Assembly: GCA_017744855.1 (NCBI GenBank) | Contig: JAGIAK010000007.1 | Coordinates: 1-55,057, forward strand | Direction of reading: 5' to 3' | From: Microbacterium sp. | GTDB taxonomy: Bacteria > Actinomycetota > Actinomycetes > Actinomycetales > Microbacteriaceae | DNA length: 55,057 nt | In this document: positions 8,532-17,016 of the stretch, in pieces | How the letters are laid out: every line of letters begins with the position of its first letter | How positions within the stretch are numbered: the stretch's first letter is position 1 | Translations under genes and position numbers: made by a program | Notes under the pieces: generated by a model | What the model was told of the DNA's origin: nothing | What the model saw: only the letters and a program-made list of their open reading frames with translations | The model's database searches: none

Positions 8532-9115
8532 CGCGGCGGGAGCGTGTCGCGTCCGGGCGAGGCCGGAGTCCAGCGCGTCATCCCCAGGGGGATCTCGGCG
8601 CTGCGCTCGGGGATGTCCGACGGCAGCAGGTACGAGCGGCGCACCACCTCGTCGAGCACGACCACGCTGACGACGGTGCGGACCTCGGGCAGCTGGGCGA
8701 TCACCCCGGTGGAGAACTCGTGCACGCCGCTCACGTCGACCGCGCGGATGAGCATCATGGCGTCGTGCTCGCCGGTCGTGATGGCGCACCACTCCACGTC
8801 GGGCATCTCGAGCACGCGCTCGCGGAACGAGGCCCACGCCTGCGGCAGCACGGTGACGAACACGAGGGCGCCGATCGACAGCCCGGCTTTGGCAGGGTCG
8901 ATGCGCGCGCTGAAGCCCGTGATGACCCCGTCGTGCACGAGGGACTCGACGCGCGTGTAGGCGTTGGCCCGCGAGATGCCGACCTTCTCGGCGAGCGCGG
9001 CGATCGAGACGCGTCCGTTATCCCTCAGCACGTCGAGAATTCTGTACGCGATCTCGTCGAGCGGCATGGCACTTCGTCCAGACTTCTTCAGGACTTCGCT
9101 GTCACTGCTGGACAT
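8528..9115 (-). CDS. Lrp/AsnC-family transcriptional regulator
   Basis: 195 residues. The N-terminal winged HTH is at about residues 20-65 (DEIAYRILDVLRDNGRVSI, then GISRANAYTRVESLV), followed by the RAM/AsnC ligand domain (about 75-165). The C-terminal tail of about 25 residues is proline-rich and longer than usual. The start at 9115 is supported by an AGGAGAGGT ribosome-binding site 4-5 nt upstream. It is divergent from the peptide ABC operon at 9264, the usual arrangement for a local regulator; Lrp proteins typically sense amino acids, which fits control of peptide uptake. The target is inferred from position only. Confidence 0.93.
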   Translation of the reverse strand: MSSSDSEVLKKSGRSAMPLDEIAYRILDVLRDNGRVSIAALAEKVGISRANAYTRVESLVHDGVITGFSARIDPAKAGLSIGALVFVTVLPQAWASFRERVLEMPDVEWCAITTGEHDAMMLIRAVDVSGVHEFSTGVIAQLPEVRTVVSVVVLDEVVRRSYLLPSDIPERSAEIPLGMTRWTPASPGRDTLPPR

Positions 9116-9263
9116 ATTGCACCTCTCCTGTCGGTCTCACATCAGAGATCACTCCCGTTACGCAATCTTGATGGACAGATCGTCGCACATCATGGGAATC
9201 TGAACACGGTCGTCCACATCGGATGATCTACCCGAAATGTACTCCTCGCCCTTGGAGGTCGTC

Positions 9264-10850
9264 ATGGTGTCGCGTCGCAGCACCTCGTTCATCGCCCTGG
9301 GAGCCGTCGCGCTCCTGGCACTCGCCGGATGCTCCGGCGGCAACTCCGCCAACGGTGGCGGCAACTCGAAGGGCGGGGACTCCCTCGTCATCGACACCGC
9401 GTTCTCGATCGAGACCGCCGACCCCGGTCACACCTACGACCCGACCGGCAACATGATCGCCAAGGCCCTCTACGAGACCCTCGTCGACTTCAAGGGCTCC
9501 GACGTCTCGACGCCGGTGCCGGGTCTCGCGTCCTGGGAGCAGAACGACCAGGCCACCGAGTTCACGTTCACGCTCGAGGGCGACCGCGTGTTCTCCGACG
9601 GCTCGCCGATCGAGGCGAAGGACGTCGTCTTCACCCTGCAGCGCGTGCAGGGCATGGCGGACGCCAAGCCCAACTTCCTGCTCGGCGGCCTCACGGTGAA
9701 GGAGGTCGACGACAAGACCGTCTCGATCACCTCCGAGACCCCGCTGCTGCAGCTGCCGGCGATCCTCGCCAACCCCGCACTCGGCATCGTCAACTCCGAC
9801 GTGGTGACCAAGAACGGCGGCACCACCGACGGCTCCGACTCCGCACAGAAGTTCCTCGACGGCGCGTCTGCCGGATCCGGACCCTACGTGCTCGACACGC
9901 TCGACCTCAGCTCGCAGGTCGTGCTGAAGAAGAACGACGAGTACAACGGCGACGAGAAGGCCGGCTACTCGCGCGTCGTCGTGCGCAACGTGTCCGAGAG
10001 CGCCACGCAGCTCGCCAACCTCAAGGGCGGCGACTCGATGGTCGCGATGGACCTCAACGGCGACCAGGTCGCCGGCCTCGGCGACGGCGTGAAGGTCGAC
10101 TCCGTGCCGTCCGGTCAGACCATCTTCCTGCTGCTGAACCAGTCGCCGGCCGTCGCGGGTGACCTGGCCAACGTGAAGATCGCCGAGGCGATCCGCTACT
10201 CGCTCGACTACGACGCGCTGCTGGAGCTCGCGGGCGCCGGCGCCGTGCAGGCCACCGGAGTCATCCCTCCCGGCTTCGAGGGCGCCCTCAAGACCGGTGT
10301 GAAGCCGGATGCCGAGAAGGCCAAGGCGGCGCTCGCCGCAGCCGGCTACACGGGTCAGACCCTGAAGCTGCAGTTCCCGAACGACTACCCGGTCGGCGGC
10401 GTCGAGTTCACCCCCCTCGCCGAGCGCATCCAGGCGCAGCTGAAGGATGCCGGCATCAACGTCGAGCTCGCGCCGCAGCCGTTCGCCACGGAGCTGGACG
10501 CCTACGTCAACGGCACCGAGGGCTTCGGCCTGTGGTTCTGGGGTCCGGACTACGCGGACTCGGCGAACTTCCTGCCCTTCGCGCCCGGCCTCAAGGTCGG
10601 TCTGCGCGCGGGCTGGGCCGCCGACGCGAACCCGGAGATCGCGGGCATCGCGGCAGGAGCCGCCAGCGCCACCGACACCGACACGCGGTCCGCGGCGTTC
10701 ACCACGTTCGCCGAGGCCATGCAGGCCGACGGCCCGTTCGTGCCGCTGATCGTCCCCGGTCGCAACATCGCCACGGCGAAGAACGTCTCCGGCGCCGTCT
10801 ACAACTCCGTGTGGGAGATGGACATCGCCGAGATCAACCCCGCCGGCTGA
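9264..10850 (+). CDS. Peptide ABC transporter substrate-binding lipoprotein (SBP family 5)
   Basis: 528 residues. Signal peptide with lipobox LALAGC (cysteine near residue 22), then a Gly/Asn/Ser linker and a complete family 5 binding domain: DPTGNMIAKALYETLVDF, DGSPIEAKDVVFTLQRV and a late FGLWFWGPDYADSANFLPF. The start at 9264 is chosen because GGAGG lies 5 nt upstream; a farther upstream ATG would add nine residues before the signal peptide. It opens a five-gene operon of permeases and ATPases. Such lipoproteins sit on the outer face of the membrane and pass peptides to the permease pair. Confidence 0.94.
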   Translation: MVSRRSTSFIALGAVALLALAGCSGGNSANGGGNSKGGDSLVIDTAFSIETADPGHTYDPTGNMIAKALYETLVDFKGSDVSTPVPGLASWEQNDQATEFTFTLEGDRVFSDGSPIEAKDVVFTLQRVQGMADAKPNFLLGGLTVKEVDDKTVSITSETPLLQLPAILANPALGIVNSDVVTKNGGTTDGSDSAQKFLDGASAGSGPYVLDTLDLSSQVVLKKNDEYNGDEKAGYSRVVVRNVSESATQLANLKGGDSMVAMDLNGDQVAGLGDGVKVDSVPSGQTIFLLLNQSPAVAGDLANVKIAEAIRYSLDYDALLELAGAGAVQATGVIPPGFEGALKTGVKPDAEKAKAALAAAGYTGQTLKLQFPNDYPVGGVEFTPLAERIQAQLKDAGINVELAPQPFATELDAYVNGTEGFGLWFWGPDYADSANFLPFAPGLKVGLRAGWAADANPEIAGIAAGAASATDTDTRSAAFTTFAEAMQADGPFVPLIVPGRNIATAKNVSGAVYNSVWEMDIAEINPAG

Positions 10851-10861
10851 GGAAGGCCCTC

Positions 10862-11923
10862 ATGACGACGGTGGCTGTGCAGAGGCAGGCCCAGCGGCGC
10901 AGATCGCCCCTCGCGGGCTACCTGCTCCGCAGGGTCGGCACCTCCCTGCTTCTCCTCGTGGGCGTCACGATCGTGACGTTCGCCCTCACCAACCTCGTGC
11001 CGGGAGACCCCGTCTCCGCGGCCCTGGGCGAGGGCGCGTCGCAGAACCCGGCGACCCGCGAAGCGTTCATCAGGGAGCACGGACTCGATCAGCCGCTGAT
11101 CGTGCAGTACTTCATCTACATGGGGAATCTGCTGCGCGGAGACCTCGGCACGTCGCTGGTGACCGGACGCCCGGTCACCAGCGACCTCGCCACCGCGGTG
11201 CCCGCGACGATCGAGGTGGCCATCGGCGCCATCATCCTCAGCCTCGTCGTCAGCATCGTGCTCGGCACGCTCGCCGCGTACCGCCGCGGCCTCGTGACCG
11301 ACCAGGTCATCCGCGTGGTGACCCTGGTCGGTCTCAGCGTCCCCACCTTCTGGCTCGCCCTGGTGAGCTTCTACGTGTTCTTCCTGCAGCTGCACATCGC
11401 TCCGGGCTCGGGCCGCATCTCCCCGTCGATCACGCCGCCGCCCCGCATCACGGGGATGTACACGATCGACTACCTGCTGAACGGCGACGGCGTCGGCTAC
11501 TTCGACGCCCTCGCCCACCTGGCGCTCCCCGTGCTCGTGCTCTCCCTGGTGACGGTCGGACTGCTCACGCGGTTCATCCGCACCTCGGTGCTCGAGGTGC
11601 TCGGCAGCGACTACGTGCGCGCGGCCAGGGCCAAGGGCCTGCCGGCGATGCGCGTCGTCCTGGGCTACGTGCTGCGCGGCGCGTCGCTGCCCATCCTCAC
11701 CGTCGTCGGCGTCGCCTTCGGGTCGCTGCTGTCGGGCACCGTGCTCGTGGAGTCGGTGTTCGCATGGCCGGGGCTCGGCACCTACGCCTACAACTCGGCT
11801 GCGAACCTCGACCTCCCCGGCATCATGGGCGTCGGCCTCGTGGTCGGACTCATCTACCTGCTCATCAACTTCGTCGTCGACCTGCTCTACGGCGTGCTGG
11901 ACCCGAGAGTGAGGATCGCATGA
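10862..11923 (+). CDS. Peptide ABC transporter permease, DppB type
   Basis: 353 residues with about six membrane segments. TM1 (about 22-44) leads into LTNLVPGDPVSAALG, the VPGDP signature of DppB proteins, followed by HGLDQPLIVQYFIYMGNLLRGDLGTS. The coupling loop is near residues 250-275 (YVRAARAKGLPAMRVVLGYVL). GAGGAAGG lies just upstream of the ATG. The next gene overlaps its stop (ATGA). It forms the pore with the DppC-type subunit at 11920. Confidence 0.94.
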   Translation: MTTVAVQRQAQRRRSPLAGYLLRRVGTSLLLLVGVTIVTFALTNLVPGDPVSAALGEGASQNPATREAFIREHGLDQPLIVQYFIYMGNLLRGDLGTSLVTGRPVTSDLATAVPATIEVAIGAIILSLVVSIVLGTLAAYRRGLVTDQVIRVVTLVGLSVPTFWLALVSFYVFFLQLHIAPGSGRISPSITPPPRITGMYTIDYLLNGDGVGYFDALAHLALPVLVLSLVTVGLLTRFIRTSVLEVLGSDYVRAARAKGLPAMRVVLGYVLRGASLPILTVVGVAFGSLLSGTVLVESVFAWPGLGTYAYNSAANLDLPGIMGVGLVVGLIYLLINFVVDLLYGVLDPRVRIA

Positions 11924-12831
11924 GCCGCATCGACTCGGCATCCGGGCCCTGGCGGTTCCGCCTGCGCTGGCCGCGCGCCTGGCGTACCCCGCTCGGCGTC
12001 ATCGGCACCGTCATCGCACTCGCCTGGATCGTCGTCGCATTCACCGCCCAGTGGTGGGTGCCGTTCGACCCGAACGCGCAGAAGCTGCCGCGCCTGCAGG
12101 CGCCGGGCATCGACACGCTCCTCGGTACAGACGGCAACGGCCGCGACATCTTCTCCCGGCTGATGACCGGCGCCACGGTGAGCCTGCCCCTGGCGCTCAT
12201 GCTCGTGATCGCCGCCATGATCATCGGCACGGTCATCGGCGCCGTCGCCGGCTACTTCGGCGGCTGGGTCGACGAGACGCTGATGCGCATCACCGACCTG
12301 TTCATGGCGTTCCCCACCGTGATCCTCGCCATGGTGGTCGCCGCATCGCTCGGCCCGTCGCTGTTCAACGCCGTGATCGCCGCGATCGTGGTGTCGTGGC
12401 CGCAGTACTCCCGCGTCACGCGCAGCATCGTGCTGGGGCTCCGCGGCCAGAACTACGTGATCGCCGGACGCCTGCTCGGGCACTCGCCGCTGCGCACGCT
12501 GTTCGTCGACATCCTGCCGAACATCGCCGGTCCCATGCTCGTGCTCGCGACCCTCGACATCGGCGCCGCGATCCTGCTGCTCTCCGGACTCTCCTTCCTC
12601 GGCCTGGGCGCCCAGCCGCCGACCGCCGAGTGGGGATCGATGATCTCCGCGGCGATGCAGAACTTCGACGCGTGGTGGCTGGGCGTGTTCCCCGGACTCG
12701 CGATCCTCACCGTCGTCCTCGCCTTCAACTTCCTCGGCGACGGCCTGCGCGACGTGCTCGACCCGACCGCGGAGATGACGCACGAGAAGCAGGCCGAGCA
12801 CACGGCCGACGCGAAGGGGGTGGCGGCATGA
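11920..12831 (+). CDS. Peptide ABC transporter permease, DppC type
   Basis: 303 residues. TM1 is at about residues 23-45, then LLGTDGNGRDIFSRLMTGA, the DppC GTDxxGRD motif, near residue 67. Five further membrane segments follow and a coupling loop near 180-205 (NYVIAGRLLGHSPLRTLFVDIL). Both ends overlap neighbours by four bases, indicating a translationally coupled operon. Compared with the DppC at 1534 the sequence is clearly different, so the two importers probably take different peptides. Confidence 0.94.
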   Translation: MSRIDSASGPWRFRLRWPRAWRTPLGVIGTVIALAWIVVAFTAQWWVPFDPNAQKLPRLQAPGIDTLLGTDGNGRDIFSRLMTGATVSLPLALMLVIAAMIIGTVIGAVAGYFGGWVDETLMRITDLFMAFPTVILAMVVAASLGPSLFNAVIAAIVVSWPQYSRVTRSIVLGLRGQNYVIAGRLLGHSPLRTLFVDILPNIAGPMLVLATLDIGAAILLLSGLSFLGLGAQPPTAEWGSMISAAMQNFDAWWLGVFPGLAILTVVLAFNFLGDGLRDVLDPTAEMTHEKQAEHTADAKGVAA

Positions 12832-13688
12832 CCGCAGCGCAGGACGCGCGCAGCGCGCTGAGCATCCGCGACCTCACGATCGACATCGGACGCCCGCTCG
12901 TGCGCGGCATCTCGCTCGACCTCCGCAAGGGCCGCATCCACGGCCTCGCCGGAGAGTCGGGCTCGGGCAAGACGCTGACCTCCCTCGCCGTGCTCGGGCT
13001 GCTGCCGCGACAGGCGAAGACCGGCGGCTCCATCTCGCTCGCGGGTGAGGAGCTCGTCGGCATGCGCCGTCGCCAGCTCAACCGCATCCGCGGCAAGAGG
13101 ATCGCGATGGTGTTCCAGGACCCGTCGGCGTCGCTGCACCCGCAGCTCCCCGTCGGCCGGCAGCTCACCGACCACATGCGCGTGCACCTCGGCCTGCGCG
13201 GCGACGCGGCGCGCGCACGCGCGGTCGAGCTGCTCGAGACGGTGCAGGTGCCGAAGCCGGCGGAGGCGCTGAAGCGCTACCCGCACCAGTTCTCCGGCGG
13301 ACAGCGCCAGCGCATCGCCATCGCGTGTGCACTCGCGTGCGATCCCGAGGTGCTGCTCGCCGACGAGCCGACGACCGCGCTCGACGTCACGGTGCAGGCC
13401 GGCATCCTGCATCTGCTGCGCGATCTCGCGACGCAGCGCGACCTCGCCGTGCTGCTGGTCACGCACGACCTGGGCGTGATGAGCGCGATCGCCGACGAGG
13501 TGGCCGTGATGAAGAACGGCGAGATCGTCGAGCACGCCGATCGCGAGACGCTCTTCCTCTCCCCGCAGCACGAATACACCCGCACCCTGCTCGCGGCCCT
13601 GCCCGGGTCGCGCATCGACGAGGCGGATGCCGCGCCGTCGGCACCCGCGCCGAAGGATGTCACGGCACACGAGGAGGCCGCAGAATGA
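12828..13688 (+). CDS. Peptide ABC transporter ATP-binding protein, DppD type
   Basis: 286 residues, one ABC ATPase domain: Walker A GESGSGKT near residue 43, Q-loop in MVFQDPSASLHPQLPVG, signature FSGGQRQR near 158, Walker B VLLADEP near 178, H-loop in VTHDLG near 212. The C-terminal EYTRTLLAALPG marks the oligopeptide subfamily. A 25-residue Ala/Pro-rich tail follows. It overlaps both neighbours by four bases and would pair with the ATPase at 13685. Confidence 0.95.
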   Translation: MTAAQDARSALSIRDLTIDIGRPLVRGISLDLRKGRIHGLAGESGSGKTLTSLAVLGLLPRQAKTGGSISLAGEELVGMRRRQLNRIRGKRIAMVFQDPSASLHPQLPVGRQLTDHMRVHLGLRGDAARARAVELLETVQVPKPAEALKRYPHQFSGGQRQRIAIACALACDPEVLLADEPTTALDVTVQAGILHLLRDLATQRDLAVLLVTHDLGVMSAIADEVAVMKNGEIVEHADRETLFLSPQHEYTRTLLAALPGSRIDEADAAPSAPAPKDVTAHEEAAE

Positions 13689-14524
13689 GCGAGGTCGCAG
13701 TCCTCGACGCGAAGGACGTCGTCGTGCGCTACCCCGGCAACCCTCCGGTGATCGCCGTCGACGGCGTCTCGCTGCAGGTCGCGCCGGGGGAGACCGTGGC
13801 GCTGGTCGGCGAGTCTGGCAGCGGCAAGTCGAGCCTCGCCCGTGCGGCCGTCGGCATCGAGAAGCTCGCCGCAGGCAGCGTGCTGTTCCGCGGCGAGCCC
13901 GTGGCGCGTCTCGGCATCCGGCGTCGTGCGACCGCCCTGACGGGCATCCAGATGGTGTTCCAGGATCCGTCGACCTCGCTGAACCCGCGGCGCCGGATCG
14001 GCGACCAGATCGCCGACGGCATCGCCACGGCCAGAGCACGCGGCGCCGAGGGGTCGCGCGTCGAGGAGTGGCTGGAGAAGGTCGGCCTCCCCACCACGGT
14101 CACCGGCCGCTTCCCTCACCAGTTCTCCGGTGGGCAGAAGCAGCGCATCGCGATCGCCAGGGCGCTTGCCGCGCGGCCGTCTCTGCTCGTCGCCGACGAA
14201 CCGATCTCGGCGCTCGACGCATCGACCCAGACCAGCGTCGCCGGACTCATGCGCGATCTCGTCGCCGAGGCGGGCGCGGGGATGCTGTTCATCTCGCACG
14301 ACCTCGCGGTCGTGCGGCGCATCGCCGACCGCACGTTCGTGCTCTACTCCGGCCGCGTGATGGAGTCGGGCCCGACCGATCGCGTGTGGGCCGATCCGCA
14401 GCATCCGTACACCAGGGCTCTGCTCGCCGCGATCCCCGAGCCGGACGGCGCCGGTCGCATCCCCGACGCCCCGTCGACCGACGACCGCATCCTGTGGGCG
14501 GAGGTCCCCCCGGTCCTCGGCTGA
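13685..14524 (+). CDS. Peptide ABC transporter ATP-binding protein, DppF type
   Basis: 279 residues with a full ABC ATPase: Walker A GESGSGKS near residue 41, Q-loop MVFQDPSTSLNPRRRIG, signature FSGGQKQR near 148, Walker B LLVADEP, D-loop SALDAS and H-loop ISHDLA. The C-terminal HPYTRALLAAIPEPD is the oligopeptide ATPase extension. It is the last transporter gene; 49 nt separate it from the CoA-transferase, which has its own promoter-like element. Confidence 0.95.
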   Translation: MSEVAVLDAKDVVVRYPGNPPVIAVDGVSLQVAPGETVALVGESGSGKSSLARAAVGIEKLAAGSVLFRGEPVARLGIRRRATALTGIQMVFQDPSTSLNPRRRIGDQIADGIATARARGAEGSRVEEWLEKVGLPTTVTGRFPHQFSGGQKQRIAIARALAARPSLLVADEPISALDASTQTSVAGLMRDLVAEAGAGMLFISHDLAVVRRIADRTFVLYSGRVMESGPTDRVWADPQHPYTRALLAAIPEPDGAGRIPDAPSTDDRILWAEVPPVLG

Positions 14525-14561
14525 CCTGTACGGGAGGGTCGAGGCGCTCCGGGGCTGTGAC

Positions 14562-14567
14562 TATCAT
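14562..14567 (+). promoter_or_regulatory. -10 element for a probably leaderless CoA-transferase mRNA
   Basis: TATCAT ends six bases before the GTG at 14574, and no Shine-Dalgarno sequence precedes that GTG. A transcript starting at the usual distance from a -10 hexamer would begin at or very near the start codon. No clear -35 is visible. Confidence 0.5.
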
Positions 14568-14573
14568 GTCTCG

Positions 14574-15791
14574 GTGCCGGACCAGGATGATCTGAGAACT
14601 GTTCCAACGCCGCCCCTGCACGGGGTGCGCGTGCTCGATGTGTCCACGCTGTTCGCCGGTCCTCTCGCGGCGACCTTCCTCGGCGACTTCGGCGCCGATG
14701 TGATCAAGGTCGAGCATCCGCGTAGGCCGGACGCCTCGCGAGGCCATGGACCGCAGAAGGACGGCGTCAACCTCTGGTGGAAGACGCTCGGGCGCAACAA
14801 GCGCACCGTGACGATCGACCTGAGCACGGATGCCGGAGCCGAGGTGCTCCTTCGGCTCGTCGCCGACGCCGACGTGATGATCGAGAACTTCCGCCCTGGC
14901 ACGCTGGAGCGCTGGGGTCTCTCGCCCGAGCGGCTGCACGAGGCGAACCCCCGGCTGGTCCTGGCGAGGGTCACGGCGTTCGGGCAGTTCGGCCCGTACT
15001 CCGCGCGGCCGGGGTTCGGGAGCCTCGCCGAGGCCATGAGCGGCTTCGCCGCCCTCACCGGCGATCCGGACGGGCCGCCAACGCTGCCGCCGTTCGGCCT
15101 AGCCGACGGGATCGCCGCGCTCGCGACGTCGTATGCGGTGATGGCGGCTCTGCGCGGGGCGGAGCGCGACGGGCGAGGGCAGGTCGTCGACATGGCGATC
15201 ATCGAGCCGATCCTGATGCTGCTCGGCGGGCAGATCACGGCGTGGGATCAGCTCGGTCTCGTGCAGCCCCGCACCGGGAACCGCTCGGTGAACAACGCGC
15301 CCCGCAACGTGTACCGCTCGCGCGACGACGTCTGGCTCGCGGTGTCGACGAGCTCGCAGTCCATCGCGGAGCGCGTCATGACGCTGGTCGGTCGGGCGGA
15401 GCTGATCGACGAACCGTGGTTCCGCTCGGGGCACGAGCGCGCACGGCACGCCGATGAACTCGACGACGCCGTGCAGACGTGGATCGGGGCGCACGACGCG
15501 GCCGAGGTGATCGCCGCGTTCGAGGCGGCATCGGCCGCCGTCGCTCCCGTCCACGACATCCGCGGAGTGGTCGATGACCCGCAGTACCGGGCGCTCGGGA
15601 CGATCGTACGGGTGCCGGACGAAGAGCTCGGCGACGTGGCGATGCAGAACGTGCTGTTCCGACTCTCGCGCACGCCGGGTTCGATCCGCTGGGCGGGGCG
15701 CCCGCACGGCGCCGACACCGACGAGGTGCTCGGCGACGCCGGGTTCTCGGATGCCGACATCGCGGCGCTGCGCGAGGCGGGTGCGGTGTGA
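14574..15791 (+). CDS. Class III CoA-transferase (CaiB/BaiF family)
   Basis: 405 residues with the family III fold signature from the start: VLDVSTLFAGPLAATFLGDF, ADVIKVEHPRRPDASRG, WWKTLGRNKRTVTIDL. The catalytic aspartate is probably Asp178 in GLADGIAAL, the position equivalent to Asp169 of formyl-CoA transferase. These enzymes move CoA between carboxylic acids. The next gene, overlapping by four bases, is a CitE-like CoA lyase, so the pair could activate and then cleave a hydroxy-dicarboxylate; a succinyl-CoA:citramalate transferase plus citramalyl-CoA lyase pair, known from Chloroflexus, is a reasonable model. Start is GTG with a leaderless-type promoter. Confidence 0.88.
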   Translation: MPDQDDLRTVPTPPLHGVRVLDVSTLFAGPLAATFLGDFGADVIKVEHPRRPDASRGHGPQKDGVNLWWKTLGRNKRTVTIDLSTDAGAEVLLRLVADADVMIENFRPGTLERWGLSPERLHEANPRLVLARVTAFGQFGPYSARPGFGSLAEAMSGFAALTGDPDGPPTLPPFGLADGIAALATSYAVMAALRGAERDGRGQVVDMAIIEPILMLLGGQITAWDQLGLVQPRTGNRSVNNAPRNVYRSRDDVWLAVSTSSQSIAERVMTLVGRAELIDEPWFRSGHERARHADELDDAVQTWIGAHDAAEVIAAFEAASAAVAPVHDIRGVVDDPQYRALGTIVRVPDEELGDVAMQNVLFRLSRTPGSIRWAGRPHGADTDEVLGDAGFSDADIAALREAGAV

Positions 15792-16645
15792 GCGGCGGTC
15801 CGTTCCGCACGGGGCTGTACGTGCCGGGAGACCGCCCCGACCGCTTCGGGTCGGCGGAGTCCAGCGGCGCCGACCTCGTCGTCTTCGACCTCGAGGACGC
15901 GGTCGCGCCCGAGCGCAAGGCGATGGCGAGGGACGCCGTCATGGAGTGGCTCCGCGGGGGTCGCCGTGCGGCAGGATCCGCGGCGACCGGCGCCGCGGAT
16001 GCGGGCTCCGACGCGGGGCTGCGTGGCGACTCGACGTCCGTGCAGGTGCGCGTGAACGCGGCGGACGACGCCGATCTGCGGGCCGTCGCCGCTCTGCCGC
16101 CTGCGGTCGGCATCCGCCTGCCCAAGGTCGAGCACCCCTCCCAGATCGACAGGGTCGTCGACATCACCCCCGGGCATCCCGTGATCGCGCTCCTCGAGTC
16201 GGCCAGGGGCGTCCTGCGCGCGTCGGCGATCGCCGAGCATCCGGCCGTCGTCTCGCTGGCACTCGGCGAGAGCGACCTGCGCAGCGATGTCGGGGGAGGG
16301 GAGCGGATGCTCGAACACGCCCGCCTCACGGTGCTGTTCGCGGCGCGCGCCGCCGGCCTTCCGGCTCCCATGGCATCCGTCTTCCCGGCGATCCGCGATC
16401 TGGACGGTCTCGACGCCGACACCCGCCGCGCGGCGGATCTCGGTCTCTTCGGGCGGATGGCGGTGCACCCGTCGCAGCTCCCGGTGATCGCGGCCGTGTT
16501 CTCCCCGACGCCAGCGGAGGTCGCCTGGGCCGAGGAGGTTCTCGCCGCGCTCGCTGCGGGGGGCGTCGCCACCTTGGCTTCGGGGGAGATGGTCGACCCC
16601 GCCATGCGAGCACGCGCCGAACGCATCCGCAGCCTCGTGAGCTGA
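15788..16645 (+). CDS. CoA ester lyase (CitE-like, HpcH/HpaI superfamily)
   Basis: 285 residues. LYVPGDRPDRF near the start and VVFDLEDAVAPERKAMARD (about residues 33-51) are the hallmark of CitE-like beta subunits and malyl/citramalyl-CoA lyases; the DLED acidic residues and the later ALLESARGVL and LALGESDLRSDVG supply metal and CoA contacts. It is a stand-alone lyase, since no citrate lyase alpha or gamma subunit is nearby. Reaction expected: cleavage of a 3-hydroxyacyl-CoA such as (R)- or (S)-citramalyl- or malyl-CoA to acetyl-CoA and an oxoacid. Start is a GTG overlapping the CoA-transferase stop. Confidence 0.88.
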   Translation: MSGGPFRTGLYVPGDRPDRFGSAESSGADLVVFDLEDAVAPERKAMARDAVMEWLRGGRRAAGSAATGAADAGSDAGLRGDSTSVQVRVNAADDADLRAVAALPPAVGIRLPKVEHPSQIDRVVDITPGHPVIALLESARGVLRASAIAEHPAVVSLALGESDLRSDVGGGERMLEHARLTVLFAARAAGLPAPMASVFPAIRDLDGLDADTRRAADLGLFGRMAVHPSQLPVIAAVFSPTPAEVAWAEEVLAALAAGGVATLASGEMVDPAMRARAERIRSLVS

Positions 16646-16676
16646 TCCCGGGTATCCTCCTCGATCCCGACCCGAC

Positions 16677-16893
16677 GGGCACAGCTTCGGAGGGGCTTCT
16701 GGGTGCGTGGGCACAGCTTCGGAGCGCGGTTTCGGAGTGCGTGGGCACAGCTTCGGAGCGCGGAAGGGACACGCGGGCTCACGGCACTCATGGTCGGGGT
16801 GTCGGAGCCTCGGATCCGAAGCTGTGCACGGGGAGGGAGGACCCGGCTCCGAAGGTGTGCACTGGGAGGGAGGACCCGGCTCCGAAGCTGTGC
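16677..16893. repeat. Cluster of direct and inverted short repeats
   Basis: The core GGGCACAGCTTCGGAG occurs at 16677-16692 and twice more inside a perfect 27-bp direct repeat (16703-16729 and 16737-16763, period 34). Its reverse complement appears downstream within two 31-bp near-perfect repeats (16824-16854 and 16857-16887, period 33, one mismatch) and a third partial copy ending near 16893. The two halves face each other, giving a large imperfect inverted structure between the CoA lyase stop and the LacI promoter. No real ORF covers it; translations in any frame are only repetitive. Confidence 0.85.
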
Positions 16894-16907
16894 CGGGGAA
16901 CACGCTC

Positions 16908-16936
16908 TTGACACCGGTATGCAACACCCCTAAGTT
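16908..16936 (+). promoter_or_regulatory. Sigma70-type promoter of the LacI/sugar operon
   Basis: A consensus -35 TTGACA (16908-16913), a 17-bp spacer, and -10 TAAGTT (16931-16936). It is the best-looking housekeeping promoter in the window. Transcription would start near 16943, just upstream of two operators. Confidence 0.8.
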
Positions 16937-16961
16937 TCCTGGAGCCCGACCAGCGTCGATT

Positions 16962-17000
16962 TGGAAACGTTTCCACGTCCGGATGCTGGAAACGTTTCCA
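16962..17000 (+). promoter_or_regulatory. Tandem LacI-family operators
   Basis: The perfect 14-bp palindrome TGGAAACGTTTCCA occurs at 16962-16975 and again at 16987-17000, centre to centre 25 bp. It has the central CG and inverted half-sites typical of LacI/GalR operators. Both lie between the predicted transcription start and the LacI start codon, so the regulator should repress its own operon as a roadblock. Confidence 0.85.
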
Positions 17001-17016
17001 CTCGAAGAGGAGCATC

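Noticed and set aside
16677..16893. CRISPR array
   Set aside because: Repeats are only 2-3 copies per orientation, units abut or have gaps of 2-7 bases with no spacers of constant length, and no cas genes are nearby.
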